DNA of 64,000 nt. Source: Streptomyces panaciradicis (GTDB lineage: Bacteria; Actinomycetota; Actinomycetes; Streptomycetales; Streptomycetaceae). Shown one piece after another: positions 10,515 through 20,300 of this stretch. The position numbers and the translations under genes were made by a program. The first letter of the stretch is position 1, and the number at the start of each line of letters is the position of its first letter. The stretch spans positions 93,574-157,573 of the forward strand of contig NZ_JAMGBF010000023.1 of NCBI RefSeq assembly GCF_023516615.1, read 5' to 3'. The notes beneath the pieces were generated by a model, which was not told where the DNA came from, ran no database searches, and saw only the letters and a program-made list of their open reading frames with translations.

Positions 10515-11999
10515 TCAGACCGCTTCGGCGGTCTCGGGAAGCTCGATGGAGAGCTTCTCCGTGAGATCGACGACCTCGGCGAGGTCACCGAAGTCGCGTA
10601 CAGCCGTGTCGACGGTCTTTCGGATACGGGTGTTGACGCGCTCGGAGCGGACCTTCTTGGCGATGTGCATGGCCTGCCCGGCCAGCACGGCGCTCTGCGC
10701 GGGCTCGCGCCGCAGCAGGTGCACGGTGGCCATGCCGATCAGGTTGAGCGCGTACGACCGCTGGTGCTCGGAGTCCTCGGCGAACAGCTCGACGGCCCGC
10801 TGCATGAGGGGCTCGGACAGCGACGCGTACGTGGGGCTGCGGCCGGCGACATAGGCGAGGTCGCGGAAGGAGTGGCTGTTCTCGCCATACAGCTCGGCCT
10901 CGGAGAAGAAGCGGATCCAGTCCGGGTCCGGCTCGTCCCATTCGTCGACCTCGCCGAAGGTGTCCTCGGCCATCCGCACCGCCCGCTTGCACTTGCCGGG
11001 CTGCCCCATGTTGGCGTAGGCGCGGGCCTCCATCGCATACAGCATCGACTGGGTGCGCGGACTCGCGCAGTCCCGGCTGCCGTACTGCGCGAGGTGGATC
11101 AGTTCCAGGGCGTCGTCGGGCCGGCCGAGGTGGATCATCTGGCGGCTCATGCTGGAGAGGATGTACGAGCCGAGCGGCCGGTCGCCGGCCTCCTTGGCGG
11201 CGTGCAGGGCGAGGACGAAGTACTTCTGCGCGGTGGGCTGCAGTCCGACGTCGTACGACATCCAGCCCGCGAGCTCCGCCAGTTCCGCGGCGACCTTGAA
11301 CAGCCGGCGGGTGGTGCTCTCGGGCTGGGGCTCCTGGAGGAGGTCGGTGACCTCGTGCAGCTGGCCGACGACCGCCTTGCGGCGCAGGCCGCCGCCGCAC
11401 TGGGCGTCCCACTGGCGGAACATCACCGTGGTGGACTCCAGGAGGTCCAGCTCGGGCTTGGACAGCCGGCCGGGGCGGCGGCTCGCCGCGGACTGCTCGG
11501 CCTCCGGCGGCGCGGCCTGCGGGCCGGGCACCAGCCAGCGCTGCATCGGCTCGATGAGGGACGGGCCCGCGGACAGCACCAGCGAGGTCCCGAGGAAGCC
11601 GCGCCGTGCCAGCATGAGGTCGCTGCGCGAGAACTCGCTGAGCAGGGCGACCGTCTGAGGGCCCGTCCAGGGCAGGTCGACGCCGGTCGCCGAGGGCGAC
11701 TGGCGTGCGGCGCGCAGCCCCAGGTCCTCGACGGAGACCACGCAGCCGAAACGCTCGGAGAACAGGTCGGACAGGATCCTGGGGATGGGCTCGCGGGGGT
11801 TCTCGCCGTCCAGCCAGCGGCGCACCCGGGAGGTGTCGGTGGAGATGTGGTTGGCGCCCAACTGGCGCGCCCGGCGGTTGACTTGGCGGGCGAGCTCACC
11901 CTTCGACCAGCCGCTGCGCACGAACCAGGACGTGAGCAGCTCGTTCGGGCGCTTGTCCGTGCTGGTCGCGGTTGTCCCGCTTCCGCCGTTGCCGCTCAC
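10515..11999 (-). CDS. nsdA: NsdA, negative regulator of sporulation and antibiotic production
   Basis: 494 aa from the GTG at 11999, with a G-rich ribosome-binding stretch just upstream (GGGATGGGGG). The N-terminus (SGNGGSGTTATSTDKRPNELL) and the gene position between amtB and the prim-pol gene match NsdA of S. coelicolor as I remember it. An N-terminal helix-turn-helix-like part (SWFVRSGWSKGELARQVNRRA, then TSRVRRWLDGENPREPIP) is followed by TPR-like helices from about residue 200. In S. coelicolor its loss increases actinorhodin and sporulation; the mechanism is not shown by the sequence. Confidence 0.88.
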   Translation of the reverse strand: MSGNGGSGTTATSTDKRPNELLTSWFVRSGWSKGELARQVNRRARQLGANHISTDTSRVRRWLDGENPREPIPRILSDLFSERFGCVVSVEDLGLRAARQSPSATGVDLPWTGPQTVALLSEFSRSDLMLARRGFLGTSLVLSAGPSLIEPMQRWLVPGPQAAPPEAEQSAASRRPGRLSKPELDLLESTTVMFRQWDAQCGGGLRRKAVVGQLHEVTDLLQEPQPESTTRRLFKVAAELAELAGWMSYDVGLQPTAQKYFVLALHAAKEAGDRPLGSYILSSMSRQMIHLGRPDDALELIHLAQYGSRDCASPRTQSMLYAMEARAYANMGQPGKCKRAVRMAEDTFGEVDEWDEPDPDWIRFFSEAELYGENSHSFRDLAYVAGRSPTYASLSEPLMQRAVELFAEDSEHQRSYALNLIGMATVHLLRREPAQSAVLAGQAMHIAKKVRSERVNTRIRKTVDTAVRDFGDLAEVVDLTEKLSIELPETAEAV

Positions 12000-12445
12000 T
12001 GGAACGCCCCCATCCCTGAGACCACTTGTCGCTGAGTGCGCCAAGCCCTATCAGAATGCCGGTAAATAGGGCCTCGCGTCCGCCGGTTCTCACCCTTCGA
12101 ACGGAAAGCCGACTTGCCTCCGGCATACCCACGAGCGCATGTGCCCCCAGGCCTCGCACACTCAAAGTAATCCTACGATCACGCGTCCGGCCACGGCGAA
12201 CCCGGAAACGCCACCATTCGCCACCCCTTCGAATGAACTCACGGTGGCCTTCACGCGATTCACTTGACATAGGACGGCCGGGAGTAGGCGGAGCGATGCA
12301 CTCAGGGGCGCGCACCGCCGAGTTCACCACCCGGGGCACTTCGGAGCGCCGCCTGGACCCAGCGGATCCGGTGACCCGGAACACGCAGGGTCACGTTCCG
12401 CATCCGTGTCGTAACCACCGACGCGTCGGACACGTTGGAGGGGGC
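12000..12445. other. Divergent promoter region nsdA / prim-pol gene
   Basis: 446 nt between two divergent starts. A plus-strand TTGACA (12264-12269) is followed 15 nt later by TAGGCG, a poor -10, so the promoter is only a suggestion. A ribosome-binding site GGAGGGGG precedes the ATG at 12446. I see no strong inverted repeat or hidden gene. Confidence 0.4.
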
Positions 12446-13105
12446 ATGGGCTTCACGATCGGCGGCATCCGGGACATCCGCTCCGGCACGCGCAGGCGCG
12501 GTCGTTCCTCGGAGTGCACCACCGCGGTCGCCGAGTTCACCGGACTGTGGGGCTGGGACGTCGTGGCGGGAGCACGGGCCGCCGCGGGCGCCTGCTCCTG
12601 CGGCCGGGCGGACTGTGGCGCGCCGGGGGCGCACCCGCTCGAGTTCGCGCCCCTGGTCCCGGCCGGCGCCACCCTCGACGAGGTCACCAAGACCTGGGGC
12701 GAGTTCCCCGGTGCGGCGGTGATGCTCCCCGTAGGCCGGGCGTTCGACGTCATCGAGGTCGCCGAGGCCGCCGGCCGCAACGCCCTGGTCCGCCTGGAGC
12801 GGATGGGTCTCCCCCTCGGTCCGGTCACCGCCACCCCCGACGGCCGCGCGCAGTTCTTCGTCGCGCCCGGTGCCGCCGCCGAACTCACCGACCTGCTCTA
12901 CCGCATGGGCTGGGACGACCCCAGCGCCCTCGATCTGCGCGGCCTCGGCCCCGGCGCGTTCATCACGGCCCCGCCGTCGGACCGGGGCGGACTGGGTCCG
13001 GTGCGCTGGCTGCGGCCCCCGGCCCTGGACTCGGCGACCAGGCCACCGGCGGCCCGGCTGCTGCTGGGCACGCTGGCCTACGTGGCACACCGGTCACGGG
13101 CGTAG
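12446..13105 (+). CDS. Stand-alone bifunctional primase/polymerase (prim-pol) N-terminal domain protein
   Basis: 219 aa from the ATG at 12446, preceded by GGAGG. The sequence resembles the prim-pol N-terminal domain of replication proteins: an AVAEFTGLWGWDVVAGARA start, a Cys cluster GACSCGRADCGAPGAHPLEF (residues about 50-70) and a VMLPVGRAFDVIEV strand. There is no helicase domain and no plasmid or phage context; it is a chromosomal orphan next to nsdA. Whether it keeps catalysis is not clear from the sequence. It ends at a strong terminator shared with ftsY. Confidence 0.7.
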   Translation: MGFTIGGIRDIRSGTRRRGRSSECTTAVAEFTGLWGWDVVAGARAAAGACSCGRADCGAPGAHPLEFAPLVPAGATLDEVTKTWGEFPGAAVMLPVGRAFDVIEVAEAAGRNALVRLERMGLPLGPVTATPDGRAQFFVAPGAAAELTDLLYRMGWDDPSALDLRGLGPGAFITAPPSDRGGLGPVRWLRPPALDSATRPPAARLLLGTLAYVAHRSRA

Positions 13106-13132
13106 CCGCACCCTCTCGGGTCCGCACACGCC

Positions 13133-13176
13133 GAAGCGCCCGTCTCCCGGACCGCACCTCGGGAGACGGGCGCTTC
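13133..13176. terminator. Bidirectional terminator between prim-pol gene and ftsY
   Basis: A perfect 17-bp stem: GAAGCGCCCGTCTCCCG (13133-13149) with its complement at 13160-13176, loop of 10 nt. It lies in the middle of the 105-nt gap of the convergent genes. Confidence 0.85.
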
Positions 13177-13210
13177 TCTGTCCACGTACCGGACTCGGCA
13201 GGTGGTGGGG

Positions 13211-14413
13211 TCACTCCCCGATCAGGGCGTCGACGAACGCCTCCGGCTCGAACGGCGCCAGATCGTCGGCGCCCTCGCCCAGTCCGATCAGCTTGACGGG
13301 CACGCCCAGCTCGCGCTGCACGGCGATCACGATGCCGCCCTTGGCCGTGCCGTCCAGCTTGGTCAGGACGATGCCGGTGATGTCGACGACCTCGGCGAAC
13401 ACGCGCGCCTGGACGAGACCGTTCTGTCCGGTGGTCGCGTCGAGCACGAGCAGCACCTCGTCGAGCGGCGCGTGCTTCTCCACGACCCGCTTGACCTTGC
13501 CGAGCTCGTCCATGAGGCCGGTCTTGGTGTGCAGGCGGCCGGCGGTGTCGATGAGCACGACGTCCGAGCCCATCTCCTTGCCCTCCTTCACCGCGTCGAA
13601 GGCCACGGAGGCGGGGTCGCCGCCCTCGGGCCCGCGCACGGTGTAGGCGCCGACCCGCTCGCCCCAGGTCTGCAGCTGGTCGGCGGCGGCGGCACGGAAG
13701 GTGTCGGCGGCGCCGAGCACGACGGAGCGCCCGTCGGCCACCAGGACGCGGGCGAGCTTGCCGGTGGTGGTGGTCTTGCCGGTGCCGTTGACGCCGACGA
13801 CCATCACGATGCCGGGCTTGCTGGTCTCCGGTTCGGTCTTCACCACGCGGTCCATGTCGGGGCCGACCAGCTTCAGCAGCTCCGCGCGCAGCAGCCCGCG
13901 CAGTTCCGCGGGGGTGCGGGTGCCGAGCACCTTCACGCGCTCGCGCAGGCCCTCGACCAGCTCCTGGGTGGGCTGCACACCGACGTCGGCGGTGAGCAGG
14001 ATGTCCTCGACCTCCTCCCAGGTGTCCTCGTCCAGGTGCTCGCGCGACAGGAGCGTGAGCAGGCCCTTGCCGAGCGCGTTCTGGGAGCGGGAGAGTCGGG
14101 CACGGAGGCGGACGAGCCGGCCGGCGGTCGGCTCGGGCACCTCGATCTCGGGGACTTCCAGAGCCGGCGGCTCCTCGACGACGACCGGCGCGGAGCCGTC
14201 GGGTAGATCCACCTCCTCTATCGTCCGGCGCGGTTCGTCGCGCGGCGTCTCGGCCTCGTCGCCGACGTGCGGCTCGGCGGGCGGGGCGGTGATGTCGGGC
14301 GCGGCGGGCGGTGGCGGGGGCAGCGACTTCTTGCGCCGGCTGCCGACGACGAGCCCGCCGAGCGCGCCGAGCACGACCACGGCGATGACTACAGCAAGGA
14401 TGACGGTTTCCAT
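13211..14413 (-). CDS. ftsY: SRP receptor GTPase FtsY
   Basis: 400 aa from the ATG at 14413. An N-terminal membrane segment METVILAVVIAVVVLGALGG (1-20) is followed by a Lys patch and a Pro/Glu-rich A region (30-100). The NG domain then has GVNGTGKTTTTGKLA, DTAGRLHTK and LTKLDGTAKGGI. An N-terminal transmembrane helix is usual in actinobacterial FtsY and anchors the receptor. A frame extending upstream of this Met has no family support. Confidence 0.95.
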   Translation of the reverse strand: METVILAVVIAVVVLGALGGLVVGSRRKKSLPPPPPAAPDITAPPAEPHVGDEAETPRDEPRRTIEEVDLPDGSAPVVVEEPPALEVPEIEVPEPTAGRLVRLRARLSRSQNALGKGLLTLLSREHLDEDTWEEVEDILLTADVGVQPTQELVEGLRERVKVLGTRTPAELRGLLRAELLKLVGPDMDRVVKTEPETSKPGIVMVVGVNGTGKTTTTGKLARVLVADGRSVVLGAADTFRAAAADQLQTWGERVGAYTVRGPEGGDPASVAFDAVKEGKEMGSDVVLIDTAGRLHTKTGLMDELGKVKRVVEKHAPLDEVLLVLDATTGQNGLVQARVFAEVVDITGIVLTKLDGTAKGGIVIAVQRELGVPVKLIGLGEGADDLAPFEPEAFVDALIGE

Positions 14414-14588
14414 AACCCGTCCAGTATCGGCCATGGCCCTGGCCGGGCCCAGTGCGGAGGGCGCGCCGGTCTCGTGGGTTCCTCCAAAGGGCCGCCCGCC
14501 CGGGACGGCCGCGGCCTCCGCACCCATGGCGATCTGACGCTGCGTCAGCTACCGTCCCCCGCACATCCGCCCGGCGAAGGGGACCCCC

Positions 14589-15560
14589 ATGCCCGTCACG
14601 GTCGTACGCTTCAACCTCGTCGCGCCCGGCGCCACCCCCGCCGACCTGGGCGCCCGCTACCGGGCCGCCCTGGAGATGGCGGCGTACGCCGACCGGCACG
14701 GGATCACCACCGTGCAGACGGAGGAGCACCACGGCGTCGCGAACAACTGGCTGCCGTCGCCGTTCGCCTTCGCGGCCGCCGTGTTCGGGGCGACCAGCCG
14801 GATCGCGGTGACCGTCTCGGCGGTGATCGGCCCGCTGCACGACCCGCTCCGGATGGCCGAGGAGATGGCCGTACTGGACCTGCTGAGCGGCGGACGGCTG
14901 GTCACGGTCGCCGGGATCGGCTACCGGCCCGAGGAGTACGCGCTGTTCGACGTCGACTGGAAGCGCCGCGGAAAGCTCCAGGACGAACTGCTGGAGACGC
15001 TGCTGAAGGCGTGGACCGGCGAGGAGTTCGAGTACCGGGGCCGTACGGTACGGGTCACCCCGCGCCCCTTCACCGAGCCGCACCCCCTGCTGCTGGTCGG
15101 GGGCTCCTCCAAGGCCGCCGCCCGCCGGGCCGCCCGTCTGGGCCTGCCCTTCTTCCCCAGCGCCCACCTGCCCGAGCTGGAGGCGTACTACAAGGAACGG
15201 CTCGTGGAGTACGGCACCGAGGGCTGGACCATGATGCCGACCGCCGAGACCCCGCTGCTGCACATCGCCGAGGACCCGGACCGGGCGTGGGGCACCTACG
15301 GCGAGCACTTCCTGCACGAGGCACGGACGTACGCCTCCTGGCAGTCCGGGGACATCCGCTCGGCGGTGAAGTCGGCGGCGACGACGGTGGACGAGCTGCG
15401 CGCGGAGGGCGTGTACCGGATCCTGACGCCGCAGGAGTGCCGGGAGCAGGGGTTCGACAACCTCGTCCTGCATCCCCTGGTGGGCGGGATGCCGCTGGAG
15501 GAGGGGTGGCGCAGCCTGCGGCTGTTCGCGGAGCGGGTGCTGCCGGGGCTGGAGGGCTGA
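14589..15560 (+). CDS. LLM-class (luciferase-like) flavin-dependent oxidoreductase
   Basis: 323 aa from the ATG at 14589, preceded by GAAGGGGA. The fold pattern is bacterial-luciferase-like: YADRHGITTVQTEEHHG, then RIAVTVSAVIGPLHDPLRMAEEMAVLDLLSGGRLVTVAGIGYRPEEY (quoted in part), and VGGSSKAAARRAARLGLPFFPS. Such enzymes use FMN or F420. cofC, for F420 synthesis, is in this window but 35 kb away. The substrate is unknown. The gene is convergent with glcP1. Confidence 0.8.
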   Translation: MPVTVVRFNLVAPGATPADLGARYRAALEMAAYADRHGITTVQTEEHHGVANNWLPSPFAFAAAVFGATSRIAVTVSAVIGPLHDPLRMAEEMAVLDLLSGGRLVTVAGIGYRPEEYALFDVDWKRRGKLQDELLETLLKAWTGEEFEYRGRTVRVTPRPFTEPHPLLLVGGSSKAAARRAARLGLPFFPSAHLPELEAYYKERLVEYGTEGWTMMPTAETPLLHIAEDPDRAWGTYGEHFLHEARTYASWQSGDIRSAVKSAATTVDELRAEGVYRILTPQECREQGFDNLVLHPLVGGMPLEEGWRSLRLFAERVLPGLEG

Positions 15561-15614
15561 GGCGGGCGGCACCGTGTGAGCCCGGGCCGGGCGGCATCCG
15601 GTGGCCTCACGCAC

Positions 15615-15655
15615 CGCCGCCCCCGTCGGGACGGTGAGTCCGGACGGGGGCGGCG
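15615..15655. terminator. Bidirectional terminator between LLM oxidoreductase gene and glcP1
   Basis: A 13-bp perfect stem CGCCGCCCCCGTC (15615-15627) / GACGGGGGCGGCG (15643-15655) with a 15-nt loop, located between two convergent genes. Confidence 0.8.
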
Positions 15656-15714
15656 ACGATACGAGGAGAGGGGCAGCGGGGATTGGGCCCTTCCCCCCGA
15701 GTGGGTGGGGGCGG

Positions 15715-17130
15715 TCAGCCCATCTCCTCCAGCGTCTTGCCCTTGGTCTCCTTGACGAACTTCAGCACGAAGGGGATGGAGAGGGCGGCGAAGACGGTGT
15801 AGATCACGTAGGTCGCGGACAGGTTCCAGTCGGACAGCGACGGGAAGCTCGCGGTGATGGCCCAGTTGGCGATCCACTGCGCGGAGGCGGCCACGCCCAG
15901 TGCGGCGGCGCGGATCTTGTTGGGGAACATCTCGCCGAGCATGACCCAGACGACCACGCCCCAGGACAGGGCGAAGAAGAGGACGAAGACGTGGGCGGCG
16001 ATCAGGGCCGTCCAGCCCTGCGCGGCGGGCAGCTTGCCGTCGACCAGGTCGAAGGAGAACGCCCAGGCCTCCAGCGCCAGTCCGATCACCATGCCGATGG
16101 AGCCGACGATGGCGAGCGGGCGGCGGCCGACGCGGTCCACGAAGATCATCGCGATGACGGTGCCGATGATGTTGATGATCGAGGTGGTGAAGGAGTAGAG
16201 GAACGAGTCCGTCGGGTCGACGCCGACCGACTGCCACAGCGTGGAGGAGTAGTAGAACGCGACGTTGATGCCGACGAACTGCTGGAAGACCGACAGGCCG
16301 ATGCCGATCCAGACGATCGGCTTGAAGAAGAAGCCGCCGCCGAGCAGGTCCTTGAAGGTGGACTTGTGCTCGCTCTTCATGGCGTGCTCGATCTCGGCGA
16401 CCCGGGCGTGCAGGTCGATGTTCTCGCCCTCGACCTCGGCGAGGATCTCGCGGGCCTTCTCGCGCTTGCCGACGGAGATGAGGAAGCGGGGGGACTCGGG
16501 GATGGCCAGGGAGAGCAGGCCGTACAGGACGGCCGGGACGACCATGACGCCGAGCATGACCTGCCAGGCCTCGAGGCCCATCAGCTTGCCGCGCTGGTCG
16601 CCGTCGGCGGCGTTGAGCAGACCCCAGTTGACCAGCTGCGAGATGGCGATGCCGATGACGATCGCCGCCTGCTGGAAGGAGCCGAGCCGGCCGCGGTAGG
16701 CCGGCGGGGCGACCTCGGCGATGTAGGCGGGGCCGATGACCGAGGCCATGCCGATGGCGAAGCCGCCGACCACGCGCCACAGGGCGAAGTCCCACAGCGC
16801 GAACGGCAGCGCCGAGCCGACGGCGCTGACGGTGAACAGCACCGCGGCGATCTGCATGACCCGGATGCGGCCGATGCGGTCCGCTATCCGCCCGGCGGTC
16901 GCGGCACCGACCGCGCAGCCGATCAGGGCGATGGCGATGACCTGCGCGAGCGCCGCGGAGCCGATGTCGTAACGGTCCCGGATGGCCTCGACGGCGCCGT
17001 TGATCACGGAGCTGTCGTAGCCGAAGAGGAAACCGCCCATCGCGGCCGCCGCCGCGATGAAGATGACATGCCCGAGATGATCGGGATGAGCCGTCCCGGC
17101 TCCGGACTTCTGGGTCTGCGCTGTGGTCAC
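15715..17130 (-). CDS. glcP1: Glucose permease GlcP (MFS sugar porter)
   Basis: A proton-coupled glucose importer of the sugar porter family. 471 aa from the GTG at 17130, with GAGGAG about 8 nt upstream. Twelve hydrophobic segments; family motifs GFLFGYDSSVINGA, GRIADRIGRI (motif A), PESPRFL, QQFVGINVAFYYSS and VDRVGRRPLA. The sequence is very like S. coelicolor GlcP1 (SCO5578) as I recall it, in the same position next to smc. It is the main glucose uptake system there. Confidence 0.92.
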   Translation of the reverse strand: MTTAQTQKSGAGTAHPDHLGHVIFIAAAAAMGGFLFGYDSSVINGAVEAIRDRYDIGSAALAQVIAIALIGCAVGAATAGRIADRIGRIRVMQIAAVLFTVSAVGSALPFALWDFALWRVVGGFAIGMASVIGPAYIAEVAPPAYRGRLGSFQQAAIVIGIAISQLVNWGLLNAADGDQRGKLMGLEAWQVMLGVMVVPAVLYGLLSLAIPESPRFLISVGKREKAREILAEVEGENIDLHARVAEIEHAMKSEHKSTFKDLLGGGFFFKPIVWIGIGLSVFQQFVGINVAFYYSSTLWQSVGVDPTDSFLYSFTTSIINIIGTVIAMIFVDRVGRRPLAIVGSIGMVIGLALEAWAFSFDLVDGKLPAAQGWTALIAAHVFVLFFALSWGVVVWVMLGEMFPNKIRAAALGVAASAQWIANWAITASFPSLSDWNLSATYVIYTVFAALSIPFVLKFVKETKGKTLEEMG

Positions 17131-17227
17131 GCGTTCAACTCCTCGGGCCACCGGCAACGCTGCCGGGTGGGGGACCCTTCCAGGTTGGTGCTACCTGAAG
17201 GTAAAAACGACATTGCCGAGACTATGC

Positions 17228-17242
17228 CTTCAAGTTTCGAAG
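17228..17242. promoter_or_regulatory. Candidate operator upstream of glcP1 (site 1)
   Basis: CTTCAAGTTTCGAAG, an imperfect palindrome centred at 17235, about 100 nt upstream of the glcP1 GTG. A related palindrome lies 63 bp further upstream. Nearby sequence is AT-richer than the surroundings, as expected for a promoter. The regulator is unknown; ROK or LacI-type proteins are the usual candidates for sugar genes. Confidence 0.4.
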
Positions 17243-17291
17243 TCAAGAGGGCCCACGTGTGAGTTTTTAGCGCAGGGGTAACGGGTAAGTG

Positions 17292-17304
17292 TTCAAGTAT
17301 TGAA
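17292..17304. promoter_or_regulatory. Candidate operator upstream of glcP1 (site 2)
   Basis: TTCAA-GTA-TTGAA, a perfect 5-bp-arm inverted repeat centred at 17298, between the smc stop (17326) and the glcP1 promoter region. The half-site matches site 1, and the centres are 63 bp apart, close to six helical turns. Confidence 0.4.
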
Positions 17305-17325
17305 GAGATGTGGTGGGGGCTGTGC

Positions 17326-20300
17326 TCAGCGCAGACGCTGGCTGATGACCTTCGACACACCGTCGCCCTGCATCGAGACGCCGTACAGCGCGTCGGCGAC
17401 CTCCATCGTGCGCTTCTGGTGGGTGATCACGATGAGCTGGGACGCCTCCTGCAGCTCCTGCATGATCCGGATCAGCCGCTGCAGGTTGGTGTCGTCGAGC
17501 GCCGCCTCGACCTCGTCCATCACGTAGAACGGGCTCGGCCGGGCCTTGAAGATCGACACCAGCAACGCTACGGCGGTGAGCGAGCGCTCGCCACCGGACA
17601 GCAGGCTCAGCCGCTTGACCTTCTTGCCCGGCGGACGCGCCTCCACGTCGACGCCCGTGGTGAGCATGTTGTCCGGGTCGGTCAGGATGAGCCGGCCCTC
17701 GCCACCGGGGAAGAGCCGGCTGAAGACGCCCTCGAACTCCCGGGCGGTGTCCCGGTAGGCCTCGGTGAAGACCTGCTCGACGCGCTCGTCGACCTCCTTG
17801 ACCACCTGCAGCAGGTCGGCGCGGGTCTTCTTCAGGTCCTCCAGCTGCTCGCTGAGGAACTTGTGGCGCTCCTCCAGCGCGGCGAACTCCTCCAGGGCGA
17901 GCGGATTGACCTTGCCGAGCTGCTGGTAGGCGCGCTCGGCCGCCTTGAGCCGCCGCTCCTGCTCGGCCCGGTGGAAGGGCTTCGGCCGGTTGCGCGGGTG
18001 CTCGGGGTCCTCGGGCAGTTCCTCGCCCTCGGCGGGCGGCGAGGGCGGTACGAGCTGGTGGGGGCCGTACTCCGAGACGAGCCCGGCCGGCTCCACGCCC
18101 AGCTCCTCCAGCGCCTTGGTCTCCAGCTGCTCGATCCGCATCCGCTTCTCGGCGCCGAGGACCTCGCCGCGGTGCACGGAGTCGGTGAGCTTGTCCAGCT
18201 CGGCCTTGAGGTCGCGGCCGGCGGTGCGGGCGGCGGCCAGCTCCTGTTCCCGGCGGGCCTTGGCGGCCTCGGCGGCCGCGCGCTCCTCCTCGGCGCGGCG
18301 CAGGGACACCTCGACGTGCGCGAGGAGCTGGCGCGTGCCGGAGGCGACGGCCTCGGCGACGGCCGCCTCGTGCCGCAGCCGGGCCCGCCGCTGCTCGGCA
18401 CGCGCGCGTGCGTCGCGCTCCGCGCGGGCGGCCCGGTCGAGGGAGTCGGCCCGTCCGGCCAGGCCCTTCACCCGCTCTTCGTGCGTACGGACCTGGAGGC
18501 GGGCCTCCATCTCGGTCTGGCGGGCGTTGGCGCCGTCGGCGGCGAGACGGTCGCGGACGGAGGTGTCGGGCTCCTCCTCGACCGGCATCTCCTCGGCGAC
18601 GGCGAGGCGCTCGGCGAGTTCCTCGACCTCCTGGAGGGCCTTGTCGAGGGCCTCCTGGGCGCGGGCCGCCGCCGCGACGGAGCGTTCGGCCTCCCCCGCG
18701 GCTCCCCTGGCCTGCCCGGCGAGGCGGCCGAGCTGCTGGGCCACGGCCGACTTCTCCCGGTCGGCGGCACGGCGGCGCTCGCCGAGTTCCTCGACGAGGG
18801 TGGTGCACGCCCCGCGGCGCTCCTGTGCCGCGTGCTGGGCCTCGGTCAGCTCCTCGCAGCGGACGGCCAGCTCTTCGAGTTCGGCGGCGGCCTCGTCGAC
18901 GGACGCCTGTACTTCGAGCAGGCTCGGGGCGCCCGCGGAGCCGCCGTGGGCGAAGTGGGCGCCGAGGAGGTCGCCTTCGGCGGTGACGGCGGTGAGGTGG
19001 GGGTGGGCGTAGACGAGGTCCTGGGCGTCTTCGAGGGTGGCGACGATCACGATGCCGTGAAGGAGGCGGCGGACGGCGGGCAGGAGGTCGGAGGGTGCGC
19101 GGACCAGATCTGCGGCATGCGTGTGTGTGGCGTCCTCGGGTCCGTCGTGGCTGGTCGCGCAGTTCCCCGCGCCCCTTGGGGGCGCGTCTTCGCCGGCCCC
19201 TGCCAAGAGGAATGCCGCCCGTCCGCCGTCCTGTTTGCGCAGCAGGCGGATCGCGTCCGCCGCCGCCGCGGGGGAGGTGACCGCCAGGGCGTCCGCCGCG
19301 GCGCCGAACGCCGCCGCCAGTGCCACCTCGTACCCCGGTGTGACCGTCAGCAGCTCCGCCGCGGGGCCCAGCAGGCCGGAGAGACGGTCCTTCGCTCCCA
19401 GCAGCGCGCCCGTGCCGTCCTTGCGGCGCAGGCCCATCGCGAGCGCCTCGTGGCGGGCCTGGGTCGCCGCGCGCTTGCGTTCCGCCGCCGTGGCCGCCTC
19501 GCGGGCGGCGCTCAGCTGGGCCTCCGCCTCGGCCAGCGCGGCCTTCGCCGCCTCGTGCCGCTCGGCCAGTTCCGTGTCGCCGGCGTCGAGTTCGTCGACC
19601 TCGGCCTTGAGGGCCTCGTACTCCTCCTGCGCGGCGACGGCCCGCTCCTGGGCCTCGTCCCTCGCCGCGGCCAGGCGGTCGATCTCGGCCTGGGCGGAGG
19701 CGGCGCGCGACCGGGCCGCGTTGACCTGGCCGCCGAGCCGGGCGAGGCCCTCGCGGCGGTCGGCGATGGCGCGGGCGACGTCCTTCAGGCGCCGTTCCTC
19801 CTGCGCGAGTTCGCGCTCCAGGTCGGCGCGGTGCGCGACCGTGTCCTCCAGGGCGCGCTCGGCCGCCTCCAGGGCGGCCTCCAGCTCGGCCTCCTGCTCC
19901 CGGATGCGGGCCGCCTCGCGTTCCATGTCCTCGGGGTCGCGTCCGCGCCGCTCCTCCGGCGGCGCCGAGGTCGCGCTCTTCACGCGCGCGTCGGCCAGCG
20001 AGATCGTGCCGCGGACGCGTTCGGCGAGCTGGGAGAGTTCGTACCAGGTCTGCTGGGCCCGCTGCAGGCGGGGGGTGAGCTGCCGTACCTCGTCCTCCAG
20101 CAGCCCCTCGCGCTGGAGGGCCTTCCTGAGCTCCTGCTCGGCGGCCTCCTTGCGTTCCTTCAGCGCGGCCTCGTCCGCGACCTCGGTCTGCAGCGCCTGG
20201 CGCAGTCGTACGAGATCGTCGGCGAGCAGGCGCAGCCGGGCGTCGCGGAGGTCGGCCTGGATGACGGCGGCCCGGCGGGCTACGGCGGCCTGGCGGCCCA

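Noticed and set aside
19151..19186. Frameshift or pseudogene in smc caused by the repeat
   Set aside because: The reading frame continues without a stop and all C-terminal SMC motifs are intact.
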